Positions 1 to 5,739 of a stretch of 13,733 bases of DNA are shown here, one piece after another. Both the position numbers and the translations under genes were made by a program. How positions within the stretch are numbered: position 1 is the first letter of the stretch; each line of letters begins with the position of its first letter. Location: positions 1 to 13,733 of the forward strand of contig CAKUDT010000011.1 in NCBI GenBank assembly GCA_934645125.1. The letters run 5' to 3'. This stretch comes from an uncultured Eggerthellaceae bacterium (GTDB taxonomy: Bacteria; Actinomycetota; Coriobacteriia; Coriobacteriales; Eggerthellaceae). A model generated the notes under the pieces. It was given only the letters and a program-made list of their open reading frames with translations, was not told the DNA's origin and ran no database searches.

Positions 1-187
1 AAATAAAAGTGAATTCAAAGAAGTATCAAGTAAATGTACTCTCTGGCATGTATCAATCTGTCTTCCGAGGCGCATCGAAAGATGCCCTCGGTTCGTCACA
101 GTATCCGGTTCTCAAGGTGCCGAGGGGGCCTCGCCCCTCGCTCGCTTCTTCGTGATTCGCTTTCGTTCCTCGCGAAGCAGCTTGGTT
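1..187 (-). promoter_or_regulatory. Structured leader of a probable rRNA operon (boxA-like block, hairpins)
   Basis: Read on the minus strand, this stretch follows a strong stable-RNA promoter and has no convincing ORF. At 94-121 the minus strand contains CACCTTGAGAACCGGATACT. This resembles the boxA region of actinobacterial rrn leaders, where CTTTGAGAACTCAA-type sequences occur. Three hairpins can be drawn. One is at 65-91 (11 pairs with one bulge and a GAAA/TTTC loop). One is at 121-140 (7 pairs). One is at 148-177 (7 pairs closing a 16-base loop). Together this looks like an antitermination and processing leader ahead of 16S rRNA, which would lie beyond base 1. No rRNA sequence is visible, so the identity is inferred from promoter and leader style. 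Confidence 0.6.
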
Positions 188-250
188 ATATTACGCGCCT
201 GGGCTACTGAAGTCAAGAACTTTTTTGGAAAAAGTTGAAAAAAGTTTTTG
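188..250 (-). promoter_or_regulatory. Strong stable-RNA promoter with UP-like A/T tracts (probable rrn promoter)
   Basis: On the minus strand the -35 box TTGACT (211-216) is separated by exactly 17 bases from the -10 box TAATAT (188-193), close to the sigma-70/HrdB-type consensus. Upstream of the -35, bases 217-250 consist of alternating A and T runs typical of an UP element. The predicted start is near base 181, reading leftwards into the structured leader. The same TAATAT -10 and 17-base spacing recur at the tRNA promoter in this window. Confidence 0.8.
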
Positions 251-294
251 AACGCTCTTTTGCCCAAACGCTCTATCTTTATTTACCATAGGCA

Positions 295-1743
295 ATGACA
301 ATAAATAATGCTGCAAAAGAAAGACAACTTATGAGCCAGACGCCTTCACCAAACGATTCCCTCCAAGCATTACAAGACCTTCCTTTATATCAGGCAGCAT
401 GTACTGCGCTAACTACGCTCGAGGAAGCTGGATATGAAGGCTATCTTGTAGGAGGATTTGTACGCGATGCATTGCTTGGACGCCCTATCCACGATGCCGA
501 CTTAGCATGCAACGCTCCCTACGACACCCTTTTGGCGCTTTTCCGCGAAAAGGGATTCACCGCCATTCCGACGGGCGAAAAGCACGGCACGGCTACCGTG
601 CTGATTGATGACTTCCCCTTGGAAATTACGCGATATCGTACTGACGGCGACTATCTTGATCACCGGCATCCCGAAAGCGTTCACTTCGTAGAGACCATCG
701 AGCAAGATCTTGCGCGACGTGATTTCACTATTAATGCTATGGCGTACAACCCGCGAACGGGCGTGATTGACCCATTCGATGGCCAAAGCGATCTTGCGCA
801 GAAAATCATTCGCTGCGTTGGTTCAAGCGATACCCGGTTCAACGAAGACGCCCTTCGTATTTTGAGAGCGCTGCGTTTTGCATCGCAACTTGGGTTTTCC
901 CTTGAGAGCGAAACGGCACGCGCTGTGCACGAACACGCAAAAGACCTCTTGGAAATATCAGCTGAGCGCTTGTTCAAGGAGTTCACTTCCCTGTTATGCG
1001 GAAAGAATCCTTATCCACTGCTTATGGAATACCACGATGTGATGTTTCAGCTTATTCCTGAGCTTTCGGCTTCTTGGGAGTTCGATCAGCGCACGCCTTA
1101 TCACATCTATACCGTTTACGATCACATTGCCCACTGCGTTCAGGCAATTGACAACACCCCCCTTGACCGCTGGGTTGCCCTGCTTCATGACGTTGGCAAG
1201 CCTGCGGCGTGGGCTCCTGACGAAAAAGGACAGGGACATTTCCCAGGACATGCGAAAATCAGCAAGATTTGCGCGCGTGAAATCGCACGACGCTTCAAGA
1301 TGCCGCGCGCTTTTGCTGAAGACATGGCTTTGCTCGTTAGTCGTCACGATGACGTAGTGGAAGAAACACCGCGCGCCGTGAAACGCATGATGCGCAAACT
1401 CCAAGAACGCCCCGATCTCTTTTTGCACTTATGCGCCATGAAACGCGCCGATACGCTATCGCAGGCACCGCGTTGCGCAGGACGTCTGGAAATGGTAGCC
1501 AATCTAGAGCGCATCCTTGATGAAGTGCTGAAAGAAAATGCTGCGTTTTCGTTGCGCGACTTAGCGGTGAGCGGAAAGGATCTTGTTTCGGCGGGCTATG
1601 CGCCGGGGCCCGAATTTCGCGTTGCACTTGAAGCGGCACTTGAAGCCGTGATAAACGAGCAAATAAAAAACGATGCAGAAGCGATTTGGCGTTTCTGGAA
1701 CACAGAAGGATTCCTTGCGAAGCTACGCAAGGCCGACTGCTAG
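295..1743 (+). CDS. cca: CCA tRNA nucleotidyltransferase (class II, with HD domain)
   Basis: Adds or repairs the 3' CCA end of tRNAs from CTP and ATP in the cytoplasm. The nucleotidyltransferase head has LVGGFVRDALLG (residues 51-62), followed by the metal-binding pair in DAD (67-69). RRDFTINAMAYN (141-152) and RFNEDALRILRALRF (181-195) are the hallmark neck segments of the family. A C-terminal HD domain follows, with HD at 298-299 and further His residues near 315-319. The length of 482 residues is normal for the HD-bearing bacterial type. The first ATG (295) has only a weak AGG upstream. An ATG at 331 (residue 13) is preceded by a purine-rich AAAGAAAG, so the true start may be 331. It is the only plus-strand gene here, diverging from the rRNA promoter and converging on the tRNA genes. 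Whether it is a full CCA-adding or an A-adding enzyme cannot be settled from motifs alone. Confidence 0.93.
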   Translation: MTINNAAKERQLMSQTPSPNDSLQALQDLPLYQAACTALTTLEEAGYEGYLVGGFVRDALLGRPIHDADLACNAPYDTLLALFREKGFTAIPTGEKHGTATVLIDDFPLEITRYRTDGDYLDHRHPESVHFVETIEQDLARRDFTINAMAYNPRTGVIDPFDGQSDLAQKIIRCVGSSDTRFNEDALRILRALRFASQLGFSLESETARAVHEHAKDLLEISAERLFKEFTSLLCGKNPYPLLMEYHDVMFQLIPELSASWEFDQRTPYHIYTVYDHIAHCVQAIDNTPLDRWVALLHDVGKPAAWAPDEKGQGHFPGHAKISKICAREIARRFKMPRAFAEDMALLVSRHDDVVEETPRAVKRMMRKLQERPDLFLHLCAMKRADTLSQAPRCAGRLEMVANLERILDEVLKENAAFSLRDLAVSGKDLVSAGYAPGPEFRVALEAALEAVINEQIKNDAEAIWRFWNTEGFLAKLRKADC

Positions 1744-1893
1744 ACACCCACGCCGCAAGGGTACTTGGCGGCAAAAGCAGACAAGGGACTCCGACCGCAG
1801 CGGAAGCAGAGAAACTCCGCAGCCCAAATCGGAGCCCACCCAAACGGGAACACACAGGAACGGCAAGAGAAAGCCGACACAGAAATCGCACGG
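1744..1893. other. Non-coding spacer with extreme T depletion on the plus strand
   Basis: This gap between the cca stop codon and the tRNA terminator shows no convincing gene and no hairpin followed by a T run that could end cca transcription. By direct count, 1744-1900 holds only 7 T in 157 bases, against 59 A, 49 C and 42 G. Because stop codons need T, all three plus frames are open through most of it. I read that as a by-product of composition rather than as coding. Confidence 0.6.
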
Positions 1894-1923
1894 AAAAACA
1901 AAAACCGCCCCGAAGGGCGGTTT
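1894..1923 (-). terminator. Intrinsic terminator of the tRNA transcript
   Basis: On the minus strand a perfect 9-pair stem, AAACCGCCC with GGGCGGTTT around a TTCG loop (1902-1923), is followed by a T-rich run (TTTTTGTTTTT, overlapping the stem end). It starts about 9 bases after the CCA end of tRNA-Glu. On the plus strand the hairpin is not followed by T residues, so it should act only on the tRNA transcript. Confidence 0.9.
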
Positions 1924-1932
1924 GAAAGTTCA

Positions 1933-2009
1933 TGGTAGCTCCGAAGGGATTCGAACCCTCGACCTCCGCCTTGAGAGGGCGGCGTCCTAAACCGCTAGAC
2001 GACGGAGCC
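1933..2009 (-). tRNA. tRNA-Glu (anticodon CTC), CCA encoded
   Basis: A 77-base cloverleaf. The acceptor arm GGCTCCG pairs with CGGAGCT (one G-T pair at the end), followed by discriminator A and an encoded CCA. The anticodon stem CCGCC/GGCGG encloses the loop CTCTCAA, giving anticodon CTC, which reads GAG. The T arm is GAGGG-TTCGAAT-CCCTT. It is the second gene of a two-tRNA unit, 49 bases after tRNA-Gln, and is followed directly by the terminator. The isoacceptor for GAA must be elsewhere or be covered by another tRNA. Confidence 0.97.
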
Positions 2010-2058
2010 ATTTCCATAGCGCTTGTGCATTCTAATTGACGAAGCCTCAAACGTCAAG

Positions 2059-2132
2059 TGGCTGGGGTGGCAGGAGTCGAACCCACACATATGGCACCAG
2101 AAACCACTGTCCTACCATTAGACGACACCCCA
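2059..2132 (-). tRNA. tRNA-Gln (anticodon CTG), CCA encoded
   Basis: A 74-base cloverleaf. The acceptor arm TGGGGTG pairs fully with CACCCCA, followed by discriminator G and an encoded CCA. The anticodon stem GTGGT/GCCAT (with two G-T pairs) encloses TTCTGGT, giving anticodon CTG, which reads CAG. The weak first pair T1-A72 is characteristic of tRNA-Gln. The D arm GTCT/GGAC and T arm GTGGG-TTCGACT-CCTGC are intact. It is the first gene of the tRNA unit, about 39 bases after the predicted transcription start. Confidence 0.96.
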
Positions 2133-2177
2133 ACTTGTTCGTTGAGTTCGCAATCGGTGTTGCAAACGCGAGAAAGT

Positions 2178-2206
2178 ATATTACCGATACGGAAGCGTTC
2201 CGTCAA
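2178..2206 (-). promoter_or_regulatory. Promoter of the tRNA-Gln/tRNA-Glu unit
   Basis: On the minus strand TTGACG (2201-2206) and TAATAT (2178-2183) are 17 bases apart. A/T-rich runs upstream (about 2207-2240) look like an UP element. The predicted start is near 2171. The spacer and the edge of the -35 box contain the inverted repeat ACGGAA-GCG-TTCCGT (2189-2203), which could be an operator or chance. Confidence 0.88.
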
Positions 2207-2242
2207 GAAGAAATTTCGAATTTGTAAAAGATTTTTTGACGA

Positions 2243-2932
2243 CTAGGAACAAGAGAGGGAAATCATCTGACAAAGCGGCAGCGTTACCAGCACGCACCCT
2301 TCTTCAAGCGACACGGAAGCATCGTTGCCAATCAGCTCGTTTGAAAGACCCAGCGAACAGCAATTCGTCAAATCGCCACCGCTAAGCTCGTACTTCATTC
2401 CCTGAATAGTCACGCCGCGCGAGCAATCCGAAAGAGAAATCACCGAAACAGTGCGCTGTTCTTTCGCCAGCGCGCAAAAATCAGGGTCCTGATCTGCGCC
2501 CGGCATCAACAACCGATGACCACCCGGCATGACAACAAGCTGCGCAGTATCCGAAATTCCCCGCACCGTTCGATGCATTTCCAACGCAAACCCCGCCATG
2601 GTCTGAATTGCCGCAAACGTATGATCAAGCCGCCCCGCGAACGCTCCATATACCGAAACAGAATCGATATCGTTATCGGCGCACCAATCAAGGGCCAAGC
2701 CTAAATCACTATCGTCTTTTTCCTCGGGAAAACGCACCGTAGAAATGTCGCTTGGGACAAAACCCAGCGAATCGAAATCCCCCACAACAAGCGTTGGCGT
2801 CACGCCAATTGCCTGCAAATGGGCATATCCCGCATCGACGGCAACAATATCATCATAGGGATGCTGTTCTTGAAAACGAAGAAACGCCGCCGCGTTGAAC
2901 GAGGAAGCAGCGACCAAAGCAGCAGTCCGCAC
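2243..2932 (-). CDS. thiN: Thiamine pyrophosphokinase
   Basis: Transfers pyrophosphate from ATP to thiamine to make thiamine diphosphate. Family signatures are present in order: VGDFDSLG (50-57), the KDDSDLGLAL acidic motif (72-81), YGAFAGRLDHT (95-105), and the C-terminal thiamine-binding segment with GVTIQGMKYEL (173-183) and SLGLSNEL (193-200). The usual DGG near residue 33 reads DAG. The length of 229 residues is slightly longer than typical bacterial ThiN, and the extra tail after LVTLPL looks unstructured. The start is GTG at 2932, chosen because AAGGGGAAGG lies just upstream. It sits 39 bases after rnpB on the same strand and may be read from the rnpB promoter. The tRNA promoter begins right after its stop. 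No TPP riboswitch is seen. Confidence 0.92.
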   Translation of the reverse strand: MRTAALVAASSFNAAAFLRFQEQHPYDDIVAVDAGYAHLQAIGVTPTLVVGDFDSLGFVPSDISTVRFPEEKDDSDLGLALDWCADNDIDSVSVYGAFAGRLDHTFAAIQTMAGFALEMHRTVRGISDTAQLVVMPGGHRLLMPGADQDPDFCALAKEQRTVSVISLSDCSRGVTIQGMKYELSGGDLTNCCSLGLSNELIGNDASVSLEEGCVLVTLPLCQMISLSCS

Positions 2933-2971
2933 GATCCTTCCCCTTTCCGTAACGCTTCAGTCAGAAGAAAA

Positions 2972-3311
2972 TGAGTGGGCCTGTAAGCCGGGTTCTGTCG
3001 AGAGCGATCATTTATCTTGCACGCATGTCGCCATGCGCCTTATCGCGCGCAACCCGAATGCACGGTAGGGCGGCCGTATCGCACTCCTATTTGCGCTTGC
3101 TCCAGATGGGGTTTACCAAGCCGCTGCATTGCTGCAACGCTGGTGCGCTTTTACCGCACCGTTTCAGCTTTTCTCGCAGAACAAGTCTGCGGGAGTCTTC
3201 TTTTCTGTGGCACTTTCCGTCGGGTCGCCCCGCCCAGTCGTTAACTGGCATCTTGCCCTAAGGAGCCCGGACTTTCCTCACGCCAAGGCGCGCGATCGCT
3301 GAGCCCACTCA
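2972..3311 (-). ncRNA. rnpB: RNase P RNA, bacterial type A
   Basis: The catalytic RNA that removes tRNA 5' leaders. On the minus strand all conserved regions are found in order: GAGGAAAGTCCGGGCT (3265-3280), GTGCCACAGAAA, GGTAAACCCC followed by GGAGCAAG and CAAATAGG (about 3088-3117), and AGATAAATGATCGC followed by GACAGAACCCGGCTTA (about 2984-3020). The ends are set by the P1 helix, TGAGTGGGC pairing with GCCCACTCA, which gives about 340 bases. Exact ends may be off by a few bases. Its own promoter is just upstream, and thiN follows. The position between the dcw cluster and the tRNA genes is notable because its substrates are encoded about 0.9 kb downstream. Confidence 0.96.
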
Positions 3312-3319
3312 AGGTGCGT

Positions 3320-3328
3320 ATTGTATCA
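3320..3328 (-). promoter_or_regulatory. Extended -10 promoter of rnpB
   Basis: The minus strand reads TGATACAAT, i.e. a TACAAT -10 box (3320-3325) with TG one base upstream, the extended -10 form. The expected start, about 7 bases downstream near 3313, falls at the P1 helix of the RNA. No good -35 box is seen at standard spacing (TTGCGT lies only 14 bases upstream). Confidence 0.65.
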
Positions 3329-3439
3329 AAATATCGAAGACGCAAGCGCACATGCCGCAAAAAACGCGCAATCACGGCGAAAACACAAGGGGGAAAACCG
3401 CAAAGGAAACGTTTCGCATACCGCTGCAACAACAAAAGA
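3326..3439. other. Intergenic spacer between yggU and rnpB
   Basis: About 114 bases without a gene. I see no hairpin followed by a T run, so the dcw transcript may read into rnpB or end by another mechanism. The rnpB promoter lies at its lower edge. Confidence 0.4.
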
Positions 3440-3751
3440 TTACAGCGAAGGAAGCGAGCTCAACCATCCCTGAACAGCGGTATCGGTGATTGCATTCGCG
3501 CTGATAGAAAGTTGTTTTCTGCGCGCCGCATGGCCCGAAATCACTTCGACGGCCGTTTTCGGCACGCTCAAAGAAGACGCCACCGCTTTGCACACCGCTT
3601 TATTCGCCTTACCACCATCGGGCGCGGCCGTTACCCGCACGCATACAGCCTGGACCCCGTCTTCAAAGACTTTGCGGCCCATAACTTCGTCACACCCCGA
3701 GCGGGGCGTGACGCGAACGGTAATGGTTATATTTGATTGCGTGGCAGCCAT
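3440..3751 (-). CDS. yggU: DUF167/YggU family protein
   Basis: A small soluble protein of the DUF167 (YggU) family, whose biochemical role is not established. The sequence matches the family fold: an N-terminal strand region with VRVTPRSGCDEV (12-23), the core APDGGKANKAV (43-53) and the C-terminal VEVISGHAARRKQLSI (68-83). At 103 residues it is the usual length. Its ATG overlaps the TAA of divIVA by one base (TAATG), so translation is probably coupled. In many bacteria the family is encoded beside yggT/ylmG-type and division genes, as here. It is the last protein gene of the dcw cluster before rnpB. Confidence 0.88.
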   Translation of the reverse strand: MAATQSNITITVRVTPRSGCDEVMGRKVFEDGVQAVCVRVTAAPDGGKANKAVCKAVASSLSVPKTAVEVISGHAARRKQLSISANAITDTAVQGWLSSLPSL

Positions 3752-4554
3752 TAATCGATGTCGTCAAAACCAAAATCGTCATCGGTGTCGCCAAAACCCG
3801 AGAAGTCTTTTTCCACCACAGACGGGCTGGGCGTTGCAGCAGCAACAACAGGCTGGCTTGCCGGAACAGCAAACGCGGGTACGTACTCGTCATCTTTGCG
3901 AGAAACCGGCTGAACCGTCTGTTTCGAAGCCGCAGGCGTCGTAGCAAAACGACCATGAGCGCTGTTCTTCACGCGCTCTTCGGTGCTCAAAGCGGAAAGC
4001 TTGCTCGTAGCATCGGCAATAAAGTTCTTCAGCATTTCCTGGTAGCCGGAACGCACTTCGTCACGCTCGTCTTCCAAGCCGTCGATTGCCTGCTCGACCT
4101 GCTCGCGCTTCTCGTTTGCCTCGTTGATGATCTCTGCCGCCTTGTCCTGCGCCTGAGCAATAATCTGACCGGCCTGAACTTGCGCATTCGACACAATTTC
4201 ATCGGCATTGCGCTGCGCAACAATAAGAACCTGCGCAATAGCGCTTCCATCGGCCTTTGCATCGGAAAGCTGCGCCTGCAGATCTGCGATAAGGGCGTCT
4301 TTTTCCGCCAGAACCGATTCATCTACACTCGACTCGATGGTAACCACTTCGGGCTCAGTCTGCACCGGCTTATCAAAGCCCGCAAAAACGTTATTAGCAT
4401 CGGCCAGCTGGCCTTCAAGCTCTGCAACGTGGCTGTTCAGAATATCGATTTCATCGGATACATACTCCAAGAAATCGTCAACCTCTTCGACTTTATAGCC
4501 GTTTTTGCTGATGGTAAAGCCTTGGTTTTGAATATCGGTAGAAGTAATTGCCAT
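3751..4554 (-). CDS. divIVA: DivIVA/Wag31-like polar or septal scaffold protein
   Basis: A coiled-coil protein that in this family binds negatively curved membrane at poles and septa and recruits growth or division factors. The N-terminal lipid-binding DivIVA domain is seen in FTISKNGYKVEEVDDFLEYV (13-32), followed by a short coiled coil (about 33-55). A loop comes next, then a long Ala/Gln/Glu-rich coiled coil (about 82-190). The last 75 residues are predicted disordered and end in the acidic, Phe-containing tail DFSGFG...DDDFGFDDID (250-267). The length of 267 residues falls within the range of actinobacterial Wag31 proteins. AAAGGA lies upstream of the ATG. The gene follows yggT by 33 bases, the conserved actinobacterial order, and overlaps yggU. 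Confidence 0.93.
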   Translation of the reverse strand: MAITSTDIQNQGFTISKNGYKVEEVDDFLEYVSDEIDILNSHVAELEGQLADANNVFAGFDKPVQTEPEVVTIESSVDESVLAEKDALIADLQAQLSDAKADGSAIAQVLIVAQRNADEIVSNAQVQAGQIIAQAQDKAAEIINEANEKREQVEQAIDGLEDERDEVRSGYQEMLKNFIADATSKLSALSTEERVKNSAHGRFATTPAASKQTVQPVSRKDDEYVPAFAVPASQPVVAAATPSPSVVEKDFSGFGDTDDDFGFDDID

Positions 4555-4587
4555 TTTTTCGTCCTTTCGAGGTCGGCCGGCAAACTA

Positions 4588-4863
4588 TTACAAAAGAAAG
4601 AGAAGCATGCGCACAACAAAGCGCACCACAAATTGTAATACAAATAGAGCTACGATAGGACTGATGTCGATCATTCCGCCAATCGGGGGAATGAATTTAC
4701 GGAAAATACCCAAAAAGGGATCGACGATCTTGGACAATGCGTCACGAATGTCCGCAATAACGCCCGTCGCAACAGGAAACCAGGTCATAATGCAATACGC
4801 CAGGATAATCCATGTGTAGATATCCACAGCGGCATAAATGAGCCGAATAAGCGCAGTGATCAC
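4588..4863 (-). CDS. yggT: YggT family small membrane protein
   Basis: A 91-residue integral membrane protein of the YggT/YlmG family, linked in bacteria and chloroplasts to division-related membrane functions. There are two hydrophobic segments, about 5-28 (LIRLIYAAVDIYTWIILAYC) and 66-90 near the C terminus. The conserved signature FRKFIPPIGGMIDISPI (54-70) lies between them. The start is GTG at 4863, overlapping the proC TGA (GTGA), with AGGAGCT well placed upstream. Position between sepF/proC and divIVA is typical of this cluster. Confidence 0.9.
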   Translation of the reverse strand: MITALIRLIYAAVDIYTWIILAYCIMTWFPVATGVIADIRDALSKIVDPFLGIFRKFIPPIGGMIDISPIVALFVLQFVVRFVVRMLLFLL

Positions 4864-5738
4864 GATAGAGCTCCTAACTCAAGGGATCGCTTGGTAGCCG
4901 CAGCTACTCCTTTATCAATAACCGAAGAAAAATCGGCCTCGTTCATAGCATCAAGCGCAGCAAGCGTTGTACCGCCCGGGCTGCATACCGCTTTGCGAAC
5001 CGCTTCGGGCGTTTGCTTTGTTTCAAGCAACAGCTGAGCGGTGCCGAAAACGGTCTGCAGAGCCAAGCTCTGCGCTAAATCAAACGAAAGCCCCTGCTTC
5101 ACGCCGCCATCGCGCAGTGCTTCAACGAACGCGGCAACATACGCAGGACCCGAACCGCTCACGGCGCACACAGCATCCATGGCGGTCTCTTCAACAACAA
5201 CCGCATCGCCCAAGCACGCGAACAGAGCGCGCACGAGCTCAACATCATCTGCCGATGCTCCCCCATCACCCACAACAGCTGTCATACCGGCGCTCACCAA
5301 AAGCGGCGTGTTTGGCATGGTGCGCACAACGCGTGCGCCTTCGGGCAGAAGAGAGCGAAGCGTTTGCGTGGTAATGCCGGCAGCGATAGAAACGAAAAGC
5401 GGCTTCTTTTCTGCTGCGTCTGCACCCGAAGCGCCACCGAAAACGGGACATGCCCGAAGCGATGCCGTCACTGCAGGCAAAACTTGCGGCTTCACCGCAA
5501 GGATGACCACATCGGGCGTGTCGGAGATAAGGCTTCCATCTTCCACGCACGAAACGTCGTACGCCTCTTCCAGATACGCACGACGCTGCGCTCCCGGGTT
5601 GGCAACCTCAAAGCACGTTGCATCCAGCGCGCACGCAGGCTGCTCTTGCGAGCGAATGAGACCGGCCATAATGGCCTCGCCCATTTTACCGCCGCCGATC
5701 AGGGCGATTTTTTTGACTGCATCACCTGACACGATCAT
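4860..5738 (-). CDS. proC: Pyrroline-5-carboxylate reductase
   Basis: Reduces 1-pyrroline-5-carboxylate to proline with NAD(P)H, the last step of proline synthesis. The N-terminal Rossmann loop is IALIGGGKMGEA (11-22), followed by VILAVKPQVL (78-87) and RTMPNTP (139-145). The C-terminal dimer and catalytic part has SGSGPAY (194-200) and VCSPGGTT (251-258), the P5C reductase signature. The length of about 292 residues is slightly long because of a Gly/Ala-rich insert near 100-112. I chose ATG 5738, one base after the sepF stop, with AAGGTG about 9 bases upstream. GTG 5750 inside sepF is possible but less natural. The gene sits between sepF and yggT and is probably a co-transcribed passenger. 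Confidence 0.93.
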   Translation of the reverse strand: MIVSGDAVKKIALIGGGKMGEAIMAGLIRSQEQPACALDATCFEVANPGAQRRAYLEEAYDVSCVEDGSLISDTPDVVILAVKPQVLPAVTASLRACPVFGGASGADAAEKKPLFVSIAAGITTQTLRSLLPEGARVVRTMPNTPLLVSAGMTAVVGDGGASADDVELVRALFACLGDAVVVEETAMDAVCAVSGSGPAYVAAFVEALRDGGVKQGLSFDLAQSLALQTVFGTAQLLLETKQTPEAVRKAVCSPGGTTLAALDAMNEADFSSVIDKGVAAATKRSLELGALS

Positions 5739-5739
5739 G

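Noticed and set aside
254..294. Promoter for cca (TTGCCC at 260-265, TACCAT at 284-289)
   Set aside because: The boxes are poor and the spacing is 18. If real it would favour the 331 start, but the evidence is too weak to list.
1673..1990. Plus-strand ORFs across the end of cca, the spacer and tRNA-Glu antisense
   Set aside because: They are open because the spacer nearly lacks T, and they run through the terminator and antisense to a tRNA. The start lies inside cca in another frame.
1337..2050. A 237-codon minus-strand ORF covering both tRNA-Glu and the end of cca
   Set aside because: It translates through tRNA-Glu and its terminator and opposes the well-supported cca gene.
2036..2246. Small plus-strand ORFs over tRNA-Gln and its promoter
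   Set aside because: Antisense to an intact tRNA and its promoter; the apparent peptides are translations of the tRNA complement.
2933..2971. Terminator after rnpB (CTTC-TGACT-GAAG)
   Set aside because: The stem is only 4 pairs and is not followed by a T run, so it was not called.
3733..4638. A 301-codon plus-strand ORF opposite divIVA and part of yggT
   Set aside because: It is the mirror of the coiled-coil codons of DivIVA (Glu/Lys/Gln codons read as Leu/Phe/Val on the other strand), has no recognisable family, and the minus-strand genes are certain.
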